Numbered from the stretch's first letter, positions 1-12,117 are shown. The stretch is DNA of 64,000 nucleotides from Rehmannia glutinosa (GCA_016081115.2 JABTTQ020001806.1:124001-188000), one strand, 5' to 3'. The notes: generated by a model from the sequence alone, not told the origin. Translations and numbers: made by a program.

Positions 1-1120
1 TCGAACTTTAATGAGGTGAAAAATTGTTATGTTTATATGGCCAATGAGAAAAAATGTCAAGTTCTTGGAATTGGTGATATTTGCTTGAAATTTGATTTTG
101 TATGCTTACACTTTGAAAAATGTTAGACATGTGCTTGATTTGTGCAATAATTTAATATCATGTGTTGCATTAGAAGATGATGGATTATAAGGTAGATTTG
201 GAAATGGTTTGATGAAAATTTTGAAAGGTTCTTTAGTGATTTTCAAAGTTGTCAAAAGGAATAACTTGTATGTTTGTTTTGATGCACCTATGTCTCTTGC
301 TGTGAATTCTGTGAATGCTATCCAAGTTGATAAAATTGATTATGGCATAAAAGGCTTGGTCACATGAGTGGTAAAGGTCTTGAAATTCTACATAAAGCTA
401 GTTGTTTTGGTGGTGATGTTCTATCATGTTTGGCATTTTGTGGCTCATGTGTGTTAGATAAACAACATGAAGTTAAATTTCCGGTTCTCCCTTTCCTAAT
501 AAATCTGTTTGCACTGATATACTTGAGTATTTGCATGCTGATGTGTGGTGTCCATCTAGTGAACCCACTCAAGGTGAAAATAGGTATTTTTTGTGTATCA
601 TTAATGATTTTCAAGAAAAGTATGGATTTTCTTAACGAAAAACAAATCTGATGTGTTTGAAAAATTCAAAAACTGGAAAACATTAATTGAGAATCAAACC
701 AAAAAAATGATTAAAACCCTAAGGACATATAATAGACTTGAATTTTGTAATAACTTATTTGACAACTTATGTGATGAATACGGTATTCAAAAGCATAGAT
801 CTGTGCCTTATACGCTGCGACAAGATGGTGTTTGCGAGCGTATGAATAGAACCTTACTTGAAATGGTCAGAAGCATGCTTGCTTCCTCGGGTCTTTCAAA
901 AAGATTTTGGGGTGAAGCTGTTCATACGGCTACTTATTTGATTAATAGATCTCCTTTTGTGCCTTTGAAAGGAAAATGTCCTAAATTTGTGTTTTCTGAT
1001 AAACAAATTGATTTGACTTTGTGTTTTCTGGTAAACAAATTGATTTTTCACACCTGAAAGTATTTGGTTGTGATGCATTTGTTCATCAAATGCATGATAA
1101 TGAACCTGATGAACTTTCGA
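1..1120 (+). pseudogene. Copia pol remnant: GAG-pre-integrase and integrase core (element A)
   Basis: Frameshifted relic of a copia polyprotein. Around 345-460 a frame reads LWHKRLGHMSGKGLEIL followed by CGSC, the HHCC-type zinc-binding region that precedes copia integrases. Around 525-610 the frame carries LEYLHADVW and IINDF, the first integrase acidic region. At 653-1057 it reads through TLRTYNRLEF, where the expected second catalytic Asp is Tyr, and then CERMNRTLLEMVRSMLASSGL, which holds the Glu region. At least three frame changes and several stops occur. Positions about 985-1050 contain a tandem duplication of roughly 34 bp that adds a repeated FSDKQIDL-like segment. The enzyme would be inactive. 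The catalytic scheme is family knowledge; the disruptions are seen directly. Confidence 0.85.
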
Positions 1121-1159
1121 TGGTATAACTTTACCTCTTATACTTTTAATTGCATGATA

Positions 1160-1590
1160 GAAAAAATTATGTGATTTTTTGAATCATATTTCTTATATTG
1201 GGAAAATTTTGTCTAAATTTTCTATATCTGATGTAAAACCTGTTAATGTTCTTTTGGTTGCTCATTTCTTTCTTAGTAAAGAACAGTGCCCTAAAACTGA
1301 CTATGATGTGAATTTTATGAAGAATGTGCCATATTCCAATGCTATAGGTTATGTGATGTATCTTATGGTTAGCATTAGACCCGATATTTCTTATTATGTG
1401 AGTCGCTTGAATAGATACATGTCTAATCCTGGAATTATACTTTGGAATGCTGTTAAATGGTTTTTGAGATATTTGAAACATTCTGTGAATTATGGTTTGA
1501 AATTTTCTAAGTGCAAAGATGGGGTTAAATTGAAAGGTGATGTGGATTCTAACTATGTCAATGATAGGGATAACAGAAAATCAGCAACAT
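1160..1590 (+). pseudogene. Copia pol remnant: end of reverse transcriptase and start of RNase H (element A)
   Basis: The frame at 1179-1590 contains VPYSNAIGYVMYLMVSIRPDISYYVSRL and LRYLKHSVNYGL. These match the segment that links reverse transcriptase to RNase H in plant copia polyproteins. Almost all of the reverse transcriptase, including the YVDD motif, is missing between this piece and the integrase piece that ends near 1120. A short patch at 1124-1152 at the join is not pol-like. The reading is cut at 1590 by a solo LTR and resumes at 3064. Confidence 0.85.
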
Positions 1591-3058
1591 TATAGGTCCC
1601 AAGGGGTGTGGTGTAAGGTTTAGAAGGGGGGTTGAATAAACCTGACCAAATTTTCACTTGCTAAGTTACCCACTCAACAGACTCGACTGAGCTGTTGATA
1701 GTATAACTCGGCTAAGTCAGCTAACACTTAATTTTTTTGTTGATTTGGTTTTTAACAGCAAAAGACTTAACACCCTTTGTTAATATTAAGCTCCTTTTTA
1801 ATACTTGTTTTAGCACTTGTTATTTATCAGTTGGATATCAATATAACATATCAGTAGATATAAAAAATATAAGCAAGAAAATAAATGCTAAAAGTAAATG
1901 ACACAAGTAATTTATAGTGGTTCGAGGATGGGGTAATTCCTCTAATCCACTCTTCTCCAACTCCTGGAGGAATCCACTAAGTAACAGATCAAGTTACAAA
2001 GCAGTTCTCAGTCTAGAGATAGACTTGATCACACAGCTGGTTTCTCCTGCAACTCAGCTTCTTCACAAGACAGTTGTCTTGCTACTTCAGCTCCCTTCAA
2101 GTCTTTGGAATTGATCACACAGCCTTCCAACAAACTTGAAACTCCTGGTTCGACCTTGAACCTTTCTACAGCTCCTTCAACTTGGAGAATAGACCCCTTT
2201 TTTGTTCTTGAAACTTTTTCGCTTCAAATGGTTGAAGTAATCTTTCCTTCAAAGCGTGTGTTGGATCAAGTTCCTTCGAGTTTTAGGCTTGGGGAATTTT
2301 CTTGATAAGCTTGAGAATATTGCAGGTTATGCTTGCTTGATAATTTCTTGATTCGTTCGTGCTTGGTTCATGTAACCTTTTCTCAAATGCTTCCTCAGCC
2401 TTTAATGCTTCCTCAGCCTTTTATAGTGCTCATTTGAAAATTTGTCCGTTGAAGAGATGCTTATTTTCAAATGACACTTCTTGTTCGTTGGATTGTCTTT
2501 TATTGGCCTGCAGAGATGTGATGTTGACCCTTCCTCGTATTAAATGGCTTTGCAGCTTTACAGGGTTTGACACATGCTCCACTTTTTCCCATTGGTTTAT
2601 TCCTTTTGCATGTTTATGGGTTAAACACTTTAAGACCTGACAGCTTGGAGACTTATTATTATATTGAGTAATGTCCTTGACTTCCTTCCAACGGATCAAT
2701 GTCAGTTGTCTTAACTTGACTGTTGTCTTTACCCTTTGACTTGAGTCTACTCCAATCATGGGAATGACTCAACTGTCACTTCAACTGTTAGACTTGGCTA
2801 TACTTCACATAGTTGTTCCTCAACTGGCTCTCTTTCAGTCGAGTCCTTTTCTTCCCTATTGGCCATACTCAGCTGACACACAGTGGAGTCTTCACTCTAG
2901 TTTGCAGTTGACTTCTTACATTCTTCGACATAGCTGACTTCACTCAACTCTTTCAGTCCTATCTTTTACAACATAGAATTACAAGGAAAATGGGGTGCCA
3001 ACTTCTTAGTCTAAGTTTTATATGGTATCATCAAAATCTAACAAATTATTTCCTAACA
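1591..3058 (-). mobile_element. Solo LTR, reverse orientation, SIRE-like family of elements C and G
   Basis: The reverse complement is colinear with the LTR at 60629-62069 and, more distantly, with the LTRs at 12118 and 24609. Shared blocks include the TGTTAGGAA-like start, the segment around GTAATTCCTCTAATCC (1930), and the terminal pyrimidine-rich block ending CCCTTGGGACCTATA on the minus strand. It is flanked by the perfect 5-bp duplication AACAT (1586-1590 and 3059-3063), so it inserted as an element and then lost its interior by LTR-LTR recombination. It interrupts the RNase H region of element A. Minus-strand termini are TGTTAG and CTATA, so the canonical CA end is TA here and in element G. 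It contains no gene. Confidence 0.92.
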
Positions 3059-3063
3059 AACAT

Positions 3064-3440
3064 TTTATGTGTTCACTTTGTGTGGTTCGTGTATAAGTTG
3101 GAAATCACAGTTATAGCACATTGTCGCACTGTCTACGACTGAATCTGAGTATATAGCTAAAACTGAAGCGTTAAAAGAAGCAATTTGACTTAAAAACTTG
3201 TTTCTAAAATTGGTTTTCTTGATGATAATGTTCTTGTGTTTTCTGACAGTCAATCTGGTATTCAATTGTGTAAGAATATTTTTTTCATGATAGAAATAAA
3301 CATATTGATGTTAAGTTTCATTATATTCGTGATATTATTGCTAAAGGCTTAGTTAATCTTGAAAAATACCTTCTGAATTTAATCCTGCCGATATGGGAAT
3401 TAAATGCTTACCTGTTAGTAAATTTCTGACATGTTTTTTT
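3064..3440 (+). pseudogene. Copia RNase H remnant (element A, continued)
   Basis: Continues the relic interrupted by the solo LTR. Short frames read STTESEYIAKTEALKEAI, then VFSDSQSGIQLCKN, then RNKHIDVKFHYIRDIIAKGLVNLEK, and end near KCLPVSKFLTCF. These are the RNase H motifs found at the C terminus of copia polyproteins. Several stops and frame changes occur. The last about 80 bases before element B (3441-3521) are its 3' non-coding tail. Confidence 0.8.
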
Positions 3441-3521
3441 GATATAAGTGATTGAACAGATCCTACACTTGTTGTTTGTGGATATAACTTATTATGTGCT
3501 TGTTATATCCAGTATTATTGT

Positions 3522-4715
3522 TGTTAGATAAATAATTTTATCGTAATTTTGATGATTTCATAGTATTAAGTTTTACACCAAAACAATGAGCCCAAATGTT
3601 GTCCAAATATTTCAAAATGATTTAAATGATTTTTACTAATTTTTTGGAGTATTTCTTGAGTTTATTTTTGACAAAATCGGACAACACTTCTGTTTTGAGG
3701 CCAACCGGTAGCCTTAGAGGGCAACCCGTACCTGAAGAAAGAAACTGATACATAATCAATACAGAAAGAAAAACAAAGGAGGGCGACCGGTGTCTGAATG
3801 TATGAAATTGTTCAAACTCTTCATCGTCTCACATATTTTGAGGGTCAACCGGTCCAAGGCTTGGTCGACCGGTCCAACCTCTTGGTTAAACTGTGTTTTA
3901 TATTCTTAAACATCTTTTTCTTATTAGAGGTTGACCGGTTGACCTAAGGTTTTATCAGCAGAAACTATCCGTTGCAACAGACAACTTTTCATGAAATTGT
4001 GAGATTTATTTCTAACAGCTATTTTCTCCATTTGATTTGCAATTTTTCACAAATTTCAATCTTCAAGGAGGAGCCTATTACTGGGAATCAAATCCAAGAG
4101 CTCTCCTATAAATAGTTGAAGGCTTGAAGGATCCACACAACAACACAAGCATTACAAACAACAAGCAAACTTCTTGTTCTTCACTTTCATATACTTGTTG
4201 TATTTAGCCTAAGCCTTACACTTGCACATTTTGAGTATTAGGCTTCATTGTTTATTACAATTGCACTTCAAAATTGTATACTTCATTTGAGTTGTAATTT
4301 TGAATTGGTTTAAATTATCCAAAACAAGACATCCTTGTTAGTGTTCTTGTAGTAAGAATACACTTGGTTGATTCTAGGAGTTGAAGAGTGTGGTGCTCTT
4401 CATTATTGGAAGAATATTGTGGTAATCTTTATAGGTGGTGTTGTAAGAAGAGTGTGGTACTCTTCAAGATAAAATGTTGTAATAGTTTGGTATCTATTAA
4501 TATACTTTTTCCCCTTTCGAAATCCATTCAGACATACCAGGTGGTAGAGCATTAGGCCCTAGGTGGGTTGAAGCTCTATAAATCATCATGTGTTGTTTAT
4601 ATTTCCACACTTTTATTTTGGTTATCATCTTCACATTCGAAAAAGAGGGCGTAAATCAGAAAATCGGGAAAATCTATTCACCCCCTCTAGATTTTTGTAG
4701 CCACTTGTACTAACA
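3522..4715 (+). repeat. 5' LTR of element B
   Basis: About 1194 bp, starting TGTTAG and ending CTAACA. It matches the split 3' LTR (10960-12117 plus 26172-26233) along its whole length, with scattered substitutions and small indels. Its U3-like half contains several copies of a palindromic ACCGGTCGACC-type motif (3700-3950). CTATAAATAG at about 4107-4116 is a plausible TATA box, followed by ACACAACAACACAAGC, which may be near the transcript start. Confidence 0.9.
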
Positions 4716-4717
4716 AG

Positions 4718-4730
4718 TGGTATCAAAGCC
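4718..4730 (+). promoter_or_regulatory. Primer binding site of element B (tRNA-iMet type)
   Basis: TGGTATCAAAGCC begins two bases after the 5' LTR. It matches the complement of the plant initiator tRNA-Met 3' end (TGGTATCAGAGC) with one difference. It primes minus-strand DNA synthesis. Confidence 0.85.
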
Positions 4731-4778
4731 AAACTCTTTGGTAAGCTCGTTTAATCTTTGCGAGTAAAGAGGAGATCC

Positions 4779-5700
4779 ATGGCTACTATTGAAAGCTACC
4801 TCACCACCGGTGCCTCCACCAACAAGCCACCACTATTCAACGCCAATAATTATGCGTTTTGGAAAGACTAAATGGAGTGTTTTCTACGAGGTTGCGGTTT
4901 TGATATTTAGAATACGGTTATTAAAGGGATAGCTCAACCAACCAAGAAGCTGGAGGATGGAACCAAGGTCTTCAATAGTTCCAAAGAATTCGACGATAAT
5001 GGCAAGAAGTCATTTTCTCTAAACAGTAAGGCCTTGAATATTTTGCATTGTTCTCTTACCCCACCAAGTACAATCGTATTAGAGGAATAAGGTCCGCACA
5101 TGAAGTATGGGAAAAACTGGAACTATTTATGAAGGTATAAAGAAAGTAAAACAAGCTAGAAAAACAATGCTTGTTAAAGATTTTGAAAACTTCATAATGC
5201 TTGAGGGTGAAGGTATTTCAAAAATTGTGGAAAGGCTCGACAACATAGTCAATCCTCTTTTGGCGCTCGAAAAGGTTATCTCGGAGGAAGATAAGATAAC
5301 CAAAGTTTTAAATGAACTTCCTGGCTTATGGTCCGAAAAGGTGACGGCTATTACAGAATCACAAAACCTTGAGACTCTCAAGCTCGATGAACTCATTGGA
5401 AATCTTCTCATCTACGAAGTTTATCTCAAGGAAAGAAAGAACTCCAAACCATCCACCTCACAATTGGGTATGCAATCTACTCCTAAAAGTATTACTTGTA
5501 ATAATTCATATTATGTTAGTGATGAAGATGATGAGGAGACGGTCGCCCTTATCCGAAAATTTGCCAAGTTTGTAAATAAAAATAAGGCAAGGAAGTCTAG
5601 AGACAACTCGTGTTTTAATGCGGGAAACCCAGGCATTATATAGCCAATTACCCAAAATTAGCGGAGGATGAACAAAAGAAGAAAAAGCATTTTCCGAAAA
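4779..5700 (+). pseudogene. Broken gag of element B
   Basis: The ATG at 4779 opens MATIESYLTTGAS and NNYAFWKD, the typical N terminus of plant copia Gag. An in-frame TAA follows at 4869-4871, with further stops near 4905 and 5087. A long open segment at 5107-5643 carries the helical Gag body (LVKDFENFIMLEGEGISKIVERL, ELPGLWSEKVTAI, LKLDELIGNLLIYE), as in the UBN2/retrotransposon-gag families. The zinc knuckle at about 5610-5660 is destroyed by a frameshift: CFNAGNPG is seen where a CCHC motif is expected, and a TAG follows. Gag forms the virus-like particle; this copy cannot make a full protein. Confidence 0.85.
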
Positions 5701-8700
5701 AAAAGGCTCTAAATACGGAAGCCAAAACATGGGATGAGCTTCTTGCCACATCCGACGAAGAAGAAGAAGCCGAACATGGTCTCATGGCCATTGACAATGA
5801 AAACAACGAGGTGCTAGAGGCTATAACAATTTCGGAAGAATTAAAATGGCTCGTGGACAGCGGGTGTTCGCGCCATATGATCGGAAAGAGAGAACTCTTT
5901 ACCAACATCAAGCTCCAAGAAGAATGCATGATCATGTTCGAGAATGGCAAAGGAAATATTCTTGGCAATGGAGACATTGGTAACTCTTCTTTCTCTCTTA
6001 CTTAGGGGTGGGCATTCGGGGTCGGGTAGTCGAGTCCCGACCCGACCCGGTCAGGTAATACCCGATCGGGTCGGGTATTTTCATAAAAAAGATCGGGTGG
6101 TGGGTTACCCGATACCCGAAATCATAATTTCGGGTCAAGTGTCGGGTAGTAATTTACTACCCGATCGGTTATTCGGGTACCCGATTAATAAATTAAAAAA
6201 TAAAAAATAAAAGAGGGTTCATCATCTATGGGGTTTTTTGTTTCATTTTGAAGACATTGACCTTGATGTTCCTACTCTAACCATCTTAAATCCCTCCACG
6301 CAACCTTCAACAACACAATAAAATGGTGGCCTGGACGTCGGGTGGCTATTGCTTATGGTGGCGAGAGGCTAGCAAGCTAAAGAGTGGCCGCGAGGTAAAT
6401 TAAAGCAACAAACTTGCTTGCATCTCCAAAAAAAATTCCATGGAGGCAAAGGTAAAAGGATGACTGCATGCAAATAAAAAACAAAGAAAAAGAAAAAGAA
6501 AAAGAAAAGAAAAAAACTAAAAGGATAGAGACGGCAGAAACGGATTTGATTTTGCTTCTTCAATTTTGTTTCAATTTCCAGTTGGGTTAAACTCACTTTT
6601 ATTTGTTCTTCATTTACCTTTGCATCTCCATTTCCATTTCAATTTTCATTTCCACTTCATTTGGGGCGCAATTCATGAAATACCCAATACCCAATATGTT
6701 GGGTACCCGAATTATTCCGGGTACCTGGATTTTTAATACCCGATTTTTTGGGTCGGGGTCGGGGAGTAAAATTTGTCACCCGATAATTCGGGTACCTGAC
6801 CCGATCTACCCGAACCCGAGCTACTCGACCCGATGCCCACCCCTACTCTAACTAATATTTTATTAGTAGAGGGACTAAAGTTCAATTTGATAAGTGTAAG
6901 CCAACTTTGTGATTCTAATTATGATGTTGTTTTTAATAAAGGAAAATGCATTATTCTCAAAAATGATAAAATTATTTGTGAAGCTAGTAGAAAAGGCAAT
7001 TTTTACAAAATTTGCACAAGTGATTTGGTTAGTCAAAATGTTTCTTGTCTTGTCGCCAACAACGATGTAACAAGTTTATGGCATATGCGACTTGGACATG
7101 TTGGATACAAAAATTTGCAAAAGATTTACAAAAACCAACATGTCAAAGGACTACCCAAATTAAATTTTGAAAACCTTGGCTTATGTGACACTTGTCAAAA
7201 GAACAAATTAGTTAAAAGTAGTTTTAAGCCCAAAAATGAAATTTCCACAACCAAGTCTCTACAATTACTTCATCTTGATTTGTATGGGCATATTGGCATC
7301 GAAAATCTAAGCGGAAAACATTACACATTTGTTATAGTTGATGATTTCTCTAGATACACTTGGGTTATTTTTCTTGCAAATAAAAGTGATGCCGCTAATG
7401 AGTATGTTAAGTTGTGCAGACTTATAGAGAATGAAAAGGAAGATACAATTAAGTCTATAAGGAGTGATCGAGGAGGAGAATTTAATGGTGATTTTATAGT
7501 ATTGTGTGAAACCAACGGGTATACACATAATATTTCGGCTCCGAGAACTCCACAATAAAATAGTGTTGCCGAAAGGAAAAATCGAACTCTTCGAGAAATG
7601 TGTCAGTCCATGCTCAATGAATTTTCACTTCCAAAATATTTTTGGGACGAAGCCGTCAATATCGCTTGCTATGTCATAAACCGGGTATATCTTCGTCCCA
7701 AGTTAAATAAAACACATTATGAGCTTTGGAAAGGAAGAACTCCAACTATTAGTTATTTCAAAATATTTGGTTGCAAGTATTTTATTTTGAATACCAAAGA
7801 TCAATTAGACAAACTCGATCCTACGGCCAATGAAGGAATTTTTATGGGGTACTGGACTAAGAGTAAGGCGTTTTGGGTTTATTCACGTCAAATTCAATGA
7901 AGCCTCTCGTGTTGAAAGAATACCCAATGATGAAAGTGATGAAGAAGATGAAGTTGAAGCAATTGTTTAAAATGATGTTCAAAATGATCAACCTTCTACA
8001 TCAAGTGATCAACCTTCAACTTCCAATGTTCCACAAGAGGATAAAGGTGATAACTCGGATCTCCCTGTAGCATTAAAATTCAAAGGAGATCATCCAAAAG
8101 ATCTCATAATTGGGGATCTTCTATAAAAAGTGATGACTAGAAGAAAATTTACCGAGAAAGCTCTTATATCTCAAAAAGAGCCTAAAAATGCAAAAGAAGC
8201 CATTGAAGATGAAGATTGGTTTCTAGAAATGCAAGAAGAGTTGAAACAATTTGAAATGAATGATGTTTGGGAATTGGTACCTTGTCCTCCATCACAAAAT
8301 ATTATTGGCACAAAATGGGTATTCCGAAATAAGCTTGATGATCAAGGAAACATTGTTCGAAACAAGGTAAGGTTAGTGGCTCAAGGGTATTGTCAAGAAG
8401 AAGGTATTGACTATGATAAAACTTTTGCACTAGTAGCACGTTTAGAAGTAATTCGTATTTTGCTCGCCTATTCTTGTTTTAAAAATTCAAACTTTACCAA
8501 ATGGATGTTAAATCCTCCTTTTTAAATAGTTTTATTCAAGAAGAAGTCTATGTAAAATAACCTCCGGGGTTTGAAAATTTTTCGAGGCCGAATGATGTTT
8601 ACAAACTTAAAAAGACCTTACATGGTTTAAATCAAGCACCCCAAGCATGGTATGATACTTAGCTCTTTTCTTTTGCAAAATAGCTTTTCAAGAGGTAAAG

Positions 8701-9696
8701 TTGATACTACTCTCTTTATTTTTGAAAAGGGGCAAGATTGTTTATTAGTACAAATTTATGTTGATGATATTATTTGGTGCTACTAATGAGTCTCTTTGTA
8801 GGAAATTTTCTAAGCTCATGCAAGGTGAATTTGAGATGAGCATGATGGGAGAGCTCAACTTCTTTCTTGGACTTCAACTAAAACAATGCCAAGAAGGCAT
8901 TTATATATCCCAATCCAAGTATACAAAAGAGCTTCCAAAGAAGTTCAGAATTGAAGAAGGAATGATCGTTGCTACTCCAATGGCAACTAATATCAAGCTT
9001 GGCAAAGATGAAAAGGCAAGTCGGTTGATGAATCAAAATATCGAGGTATGACTTGTAGTTTACTTTACTTAATCGCAAGTAGACCCGATATTCTTCATGT
9101 CGTATACCTATGTGCTCGATTTCAAAGTAATCCCAAAAAATCTCATATGAGTGTCGTTAAAAGAATTTTTCGATATTTGAAATGCACTATTTCATATGGC
9201 TTGTTTTATCCAAAGAATGAAAATATTTCTCTAAAAGGATATAGTGATTCGGACTATGCGGGAAATATTGATGATCGCAAAAGTACTTCCGGATCATGTC
9301 AATTTTTAGGCGATTTCCTAGTATCTTGGTTTTCAAAGAAACAAAATTGTGTATCCTTATCTACGGCCGAAGCCGAATACATTCCCGCGGTCTTTTGTTG
9401 TACTCAACTTTTTTGGATGAAACAAACCTTAGTGGATTCAAATGTTCTTTAAAAATGTCCCTATTTTTTGTGACAATACGTCCGCTATAAACATTGCTCA
9501 AAATTTGGTTCACCATAAGCGAACAAAACATATTAATGTTCGACACCATTTTCTAAGGGATTGTGTTTCTAAACGAAAAATTGAGATGTGCTTTGTTCCA
9601 TCTCAAGATCAACTCGCGGATATTTTCAAAAAACCTTTGGCCGCCGAGTCTTTTACTTCAATTCGAGCTCGTTTAGGCATAATGCATATCAAATAA
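5701..9696 (+). pseudogene. Broken pol of element B (protease, integrase, reverse transcriptase, RNase H)
   Basis: The protease segment reads WLVDSGCSRHM (about 5848-5880), with the catalytic DSG. The frame is then split by the hAT insertion at 6003-6845. After it come NILLVEGLKFNLISVSQL, WHMRLGHVG, CDTC, the integrase region LLHLDLYG and FVIVDDFSRYTW, and IRSDRGGEFNG (7457-7490). A stop at 7557-7559 interrupts the region before the integrase Glu. Reverse transcriptase follows (NVWELVPCPP-type start near 8260, IGTKWVFRNK, YVDD at 8757-8768), with stops near 8522 and 8557 and a frameshift just after YVDD. RNase H ends with ADIFKKPLAAESFTSIRARLG and a stop at 9694-9696. The enzymes carry out proteolysis, integration and reverse transcription; this copy needs many corrections, so it is dead. 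Confidence 0.9.
6003..6845. mobile_element. Non-autonomous hAT-like DNA transposon inside element B pol
   Basis: Termini are inverted repeats: TAGGGGTGGGCATTCGGG at the left, and CCCGATGCCCACCCCTA at the right. Flanking 8-mers CTCTTACT (5995-6002) and CTCTAACT (6846-6853) are a hAT-size target duplication with one mismatch. Both ends are packed with short inverted CGGGTA/TACCCG repeats (6005-6185 and 6690-6840), as in many plant hAT MITEs. The middle is AT-rich and has a GAAAAA run near 6484-6515. Open frames here are low-complexity artefacts, and I see no transposase. The protease/integrase reading of element B continues on both sides, which confirms that this is an insertion. Confidence 0.88.
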
Positions 9697-10945
9697 GGTC
9701 TATGATTGCATTTTGTGCGTTTTTACAACTTATAGGTGAAAAATCGCATTTTTAACTCAAATTTCGGACAGAAACTATACTACCATACAGGTACCAATCG
9801 ATCAAGGTGGTCGATCGGTTGACCAGTCCTTGGACCGGTCGAACCCTTGGTCGATTGGTCGACATATGCTGATTTAGGACTTAAGTACTTTCTGTCCAGC
9901 ATTTCCGTCTATTTGCCTTATTTCGTAAAATTTCACACCCCTTCGCCCATTTCACACACAAATCACTCAAAATGATTTTTACTTGGAAACTATATTGGGC
10001 TTGTATAATGTATATATTTTCCATATTATTCATCTTCTTCGATCAATTGGTAAGTTTAATTCCCTCTTTAATCTCAATTGGGTTGAACTCTTGAGAACCT
10101 TGTTTATACTTGATGAATTGGTGTAATTCTTGTATGATTGAGATGGGAATTATGTATGTTGATGGATTATGATTGTAGAATTATGATTGGTGTTAATTTT
10201 TGGGCATGATTATATTTACAAATGTTATATACAACTTCAACTTTATCATATATGCTACCAAGTGTTCGATAAAATGTCTCTATGAAAATTCCATATTTTA
10301 CATGAATCTCTTGATTACTAATGTCTTATATATTTATAGAGATCATGTTTTATCCATCAAATGAGCATCTACAAACTTTCTTCTATAAATTTTCCTTACA
10401 ATTTGGAATTATAAGCTTTCTATTCAAAAGCATGATGATTTGATTCGATGCGCACTTTGATATATATTTTTGATGTTTTTATCGTGCTAATAGTCTTTTT
10501 GATGATTCTAAAGGGAGAAAAAAATGAAATAAGCTAATAAGCTTATGTTTAGAGCAATGGAATTAGAAAAAGCTCGCAAAAAAAGCTATAAGCTGTGGAT
10601 GAAAAAGTCATAAGTTGTGGATGAAATTTGGTCCAATGGATGCATAATGAAATTTTATTTGTGACTAATGCATTCTTTTTGACAGGGGGAGCTTTTAAGC
10701 TCTTGAACTTCAAGATATACTTGTAAAAGCTGAGCTTTTTGCTTTTAGTTGATTGTTTCTATGCCGATTTTTTTAGCATGTTGATATGGGGAGCTTTTAT
10801 AAAATATTTTGAAAAAACTTAGCTCCTATCCTTATGATTCTTAATCATGAAAATTGTCGCCTAACATGGATAGTTATTTTTGACCGGAAAAACTTATTTC
10901 GTTTTTAAAATCGACCTCCTAAAATTATTTTGGTGTGTAATCATC
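9697..10945 (+). other. 3' non-coding region of element B
   Basis: No open frame or pol motif is visible between the RNase H stop and the polypurine tract. Positions 9785-9870 repeat the ACCGGTCGA-type motif seen in this element's LTRs (GGTCGATCGGTTGACC, GGACCGGTCGAACCC, GGTCGATTGGTCGAC). The remainder is AT-rich, with GGGGGAGCTTTTA-like repeats near 10684 and 10788. Confidence 0.6.
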
Positions 10946-10959
10946 AAAAAGGGGGAGTT
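10946..10959 (+). promoter_or_regulatory. Polypurine tract of element B
   Basis: AAAAAGGGGGAGTT directly precedes the TGTTAG start of the 3' LTR. It is the plus-strand primer site of LTR retrotransposons. Confidence 0.85.
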
Positions 10960-12117
10960 TGTTAGATAAATATTTTTTTTTTCGTAATTTTGATGATTTC
11001 ATATTATTGAGTTTTACACCAAAATAATGACCCCAAATGTTGTCCAAATATTTCAAAACGATTTAAATGATTTTTACTAATTTTTTGGAGTATTTCTTGA
11101 AGTTTATTTTTGACAAAAATCGGACAACACTTCTGTTTTGAGGCCAATCGGTCGCCCTATAGGGAAACCCGTGCCTGAAGAAAGAAACTGATATAGAATC
11201 AAAACAGAAAGAAACACAAGGGAGGGCGTCGACCACCCGGTCGATCGGTATCTAAATGTATGAAATTGTTCAGACTCTTCTCTGTCTCACATATTTTAAG
11301 GGTCAATCGGTCCAGGGCTTGGGCGACCGGTCGAACCCTTGGTCGACTGGTCCAACCCCCTGGATCGGTCCAACCCCTTGATTAAACTGTGTTTTAAATT
11401 CTTAAATGTCTTTTTCTTATTAGAGGTCGACCGGTCGACCTAAGGTTTTATCAGCAGAAACTATCTGTTGCGGAGACAACTTTTCATGAAATTGTGGGAT
11501 TGATTTTTAACAGCTATTTTCTACATTTGATTTGCAATTTTTTACAGATTTCAATCTCAAAGCAGGAGCCTATCGCTGGAATTCAAATCCAAGAGCTCTC
11601 CTATAAATAGTTGAAGGCTTTAAGGATCAACACAACAACACAAGCAATACAAACAACAAGCAAACTTCATTGTATTTAGCCTAAGTCTTACATTTGCACA
11701 TTTCGAGTATTAGGTTTCATTCTTGATTACACTTGCACTTCAAAGTTATATACTTCATTTGAGTCGTAATCTGGAATTGGTTTAAATCATCCAAAACAAG
11801 ACATCATTGTTAGTCTTCTTGTAGTAAGAACACACTTGGTTGATTCTAGGTATTAAAAAGTGTGGTGCTCTTCATTGTTGTAAGAAGATTGTGGTAATAT
11901 TCATAGGTGGTATTGTAAGAAGAATGTGGTACTCTTCAAGGTAAAAGGTTGTAATAGTTTGGTATCTATTAATATACTTTTTCCCTTTTGAAATCTTTTC
12001 GGACATACTGGGTGGTAGAGCATTAGGCCCTAGGTGGGTTGAAACTCTATAAATCATCATGTGTTGTTTATATTTCCGCACTTTTATCATCTTCACATTC
12101 AAAAAAGAGGGCGTAAA
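10960..12117 (+). repeat. 3' LTR of element B, first part
   Basis: Colinear with 3522-4663. It includes the ACCGGTCGACC motif cluster (11145-11440), CTCCTATAAATAG at about 11600, and the segment ending AAAAAAGAGGGCGTAAA. It breaks at 12117, where element C starts. The last five bases, GTAAA (12113-12117), are the target duplication of C. Confidence 0.93.

Noticed and set aside
6484..6515. GAAAAA run taken as a polypurine tract
   Set aside because: It is inside the hAT-like element, not next to any LTR start.
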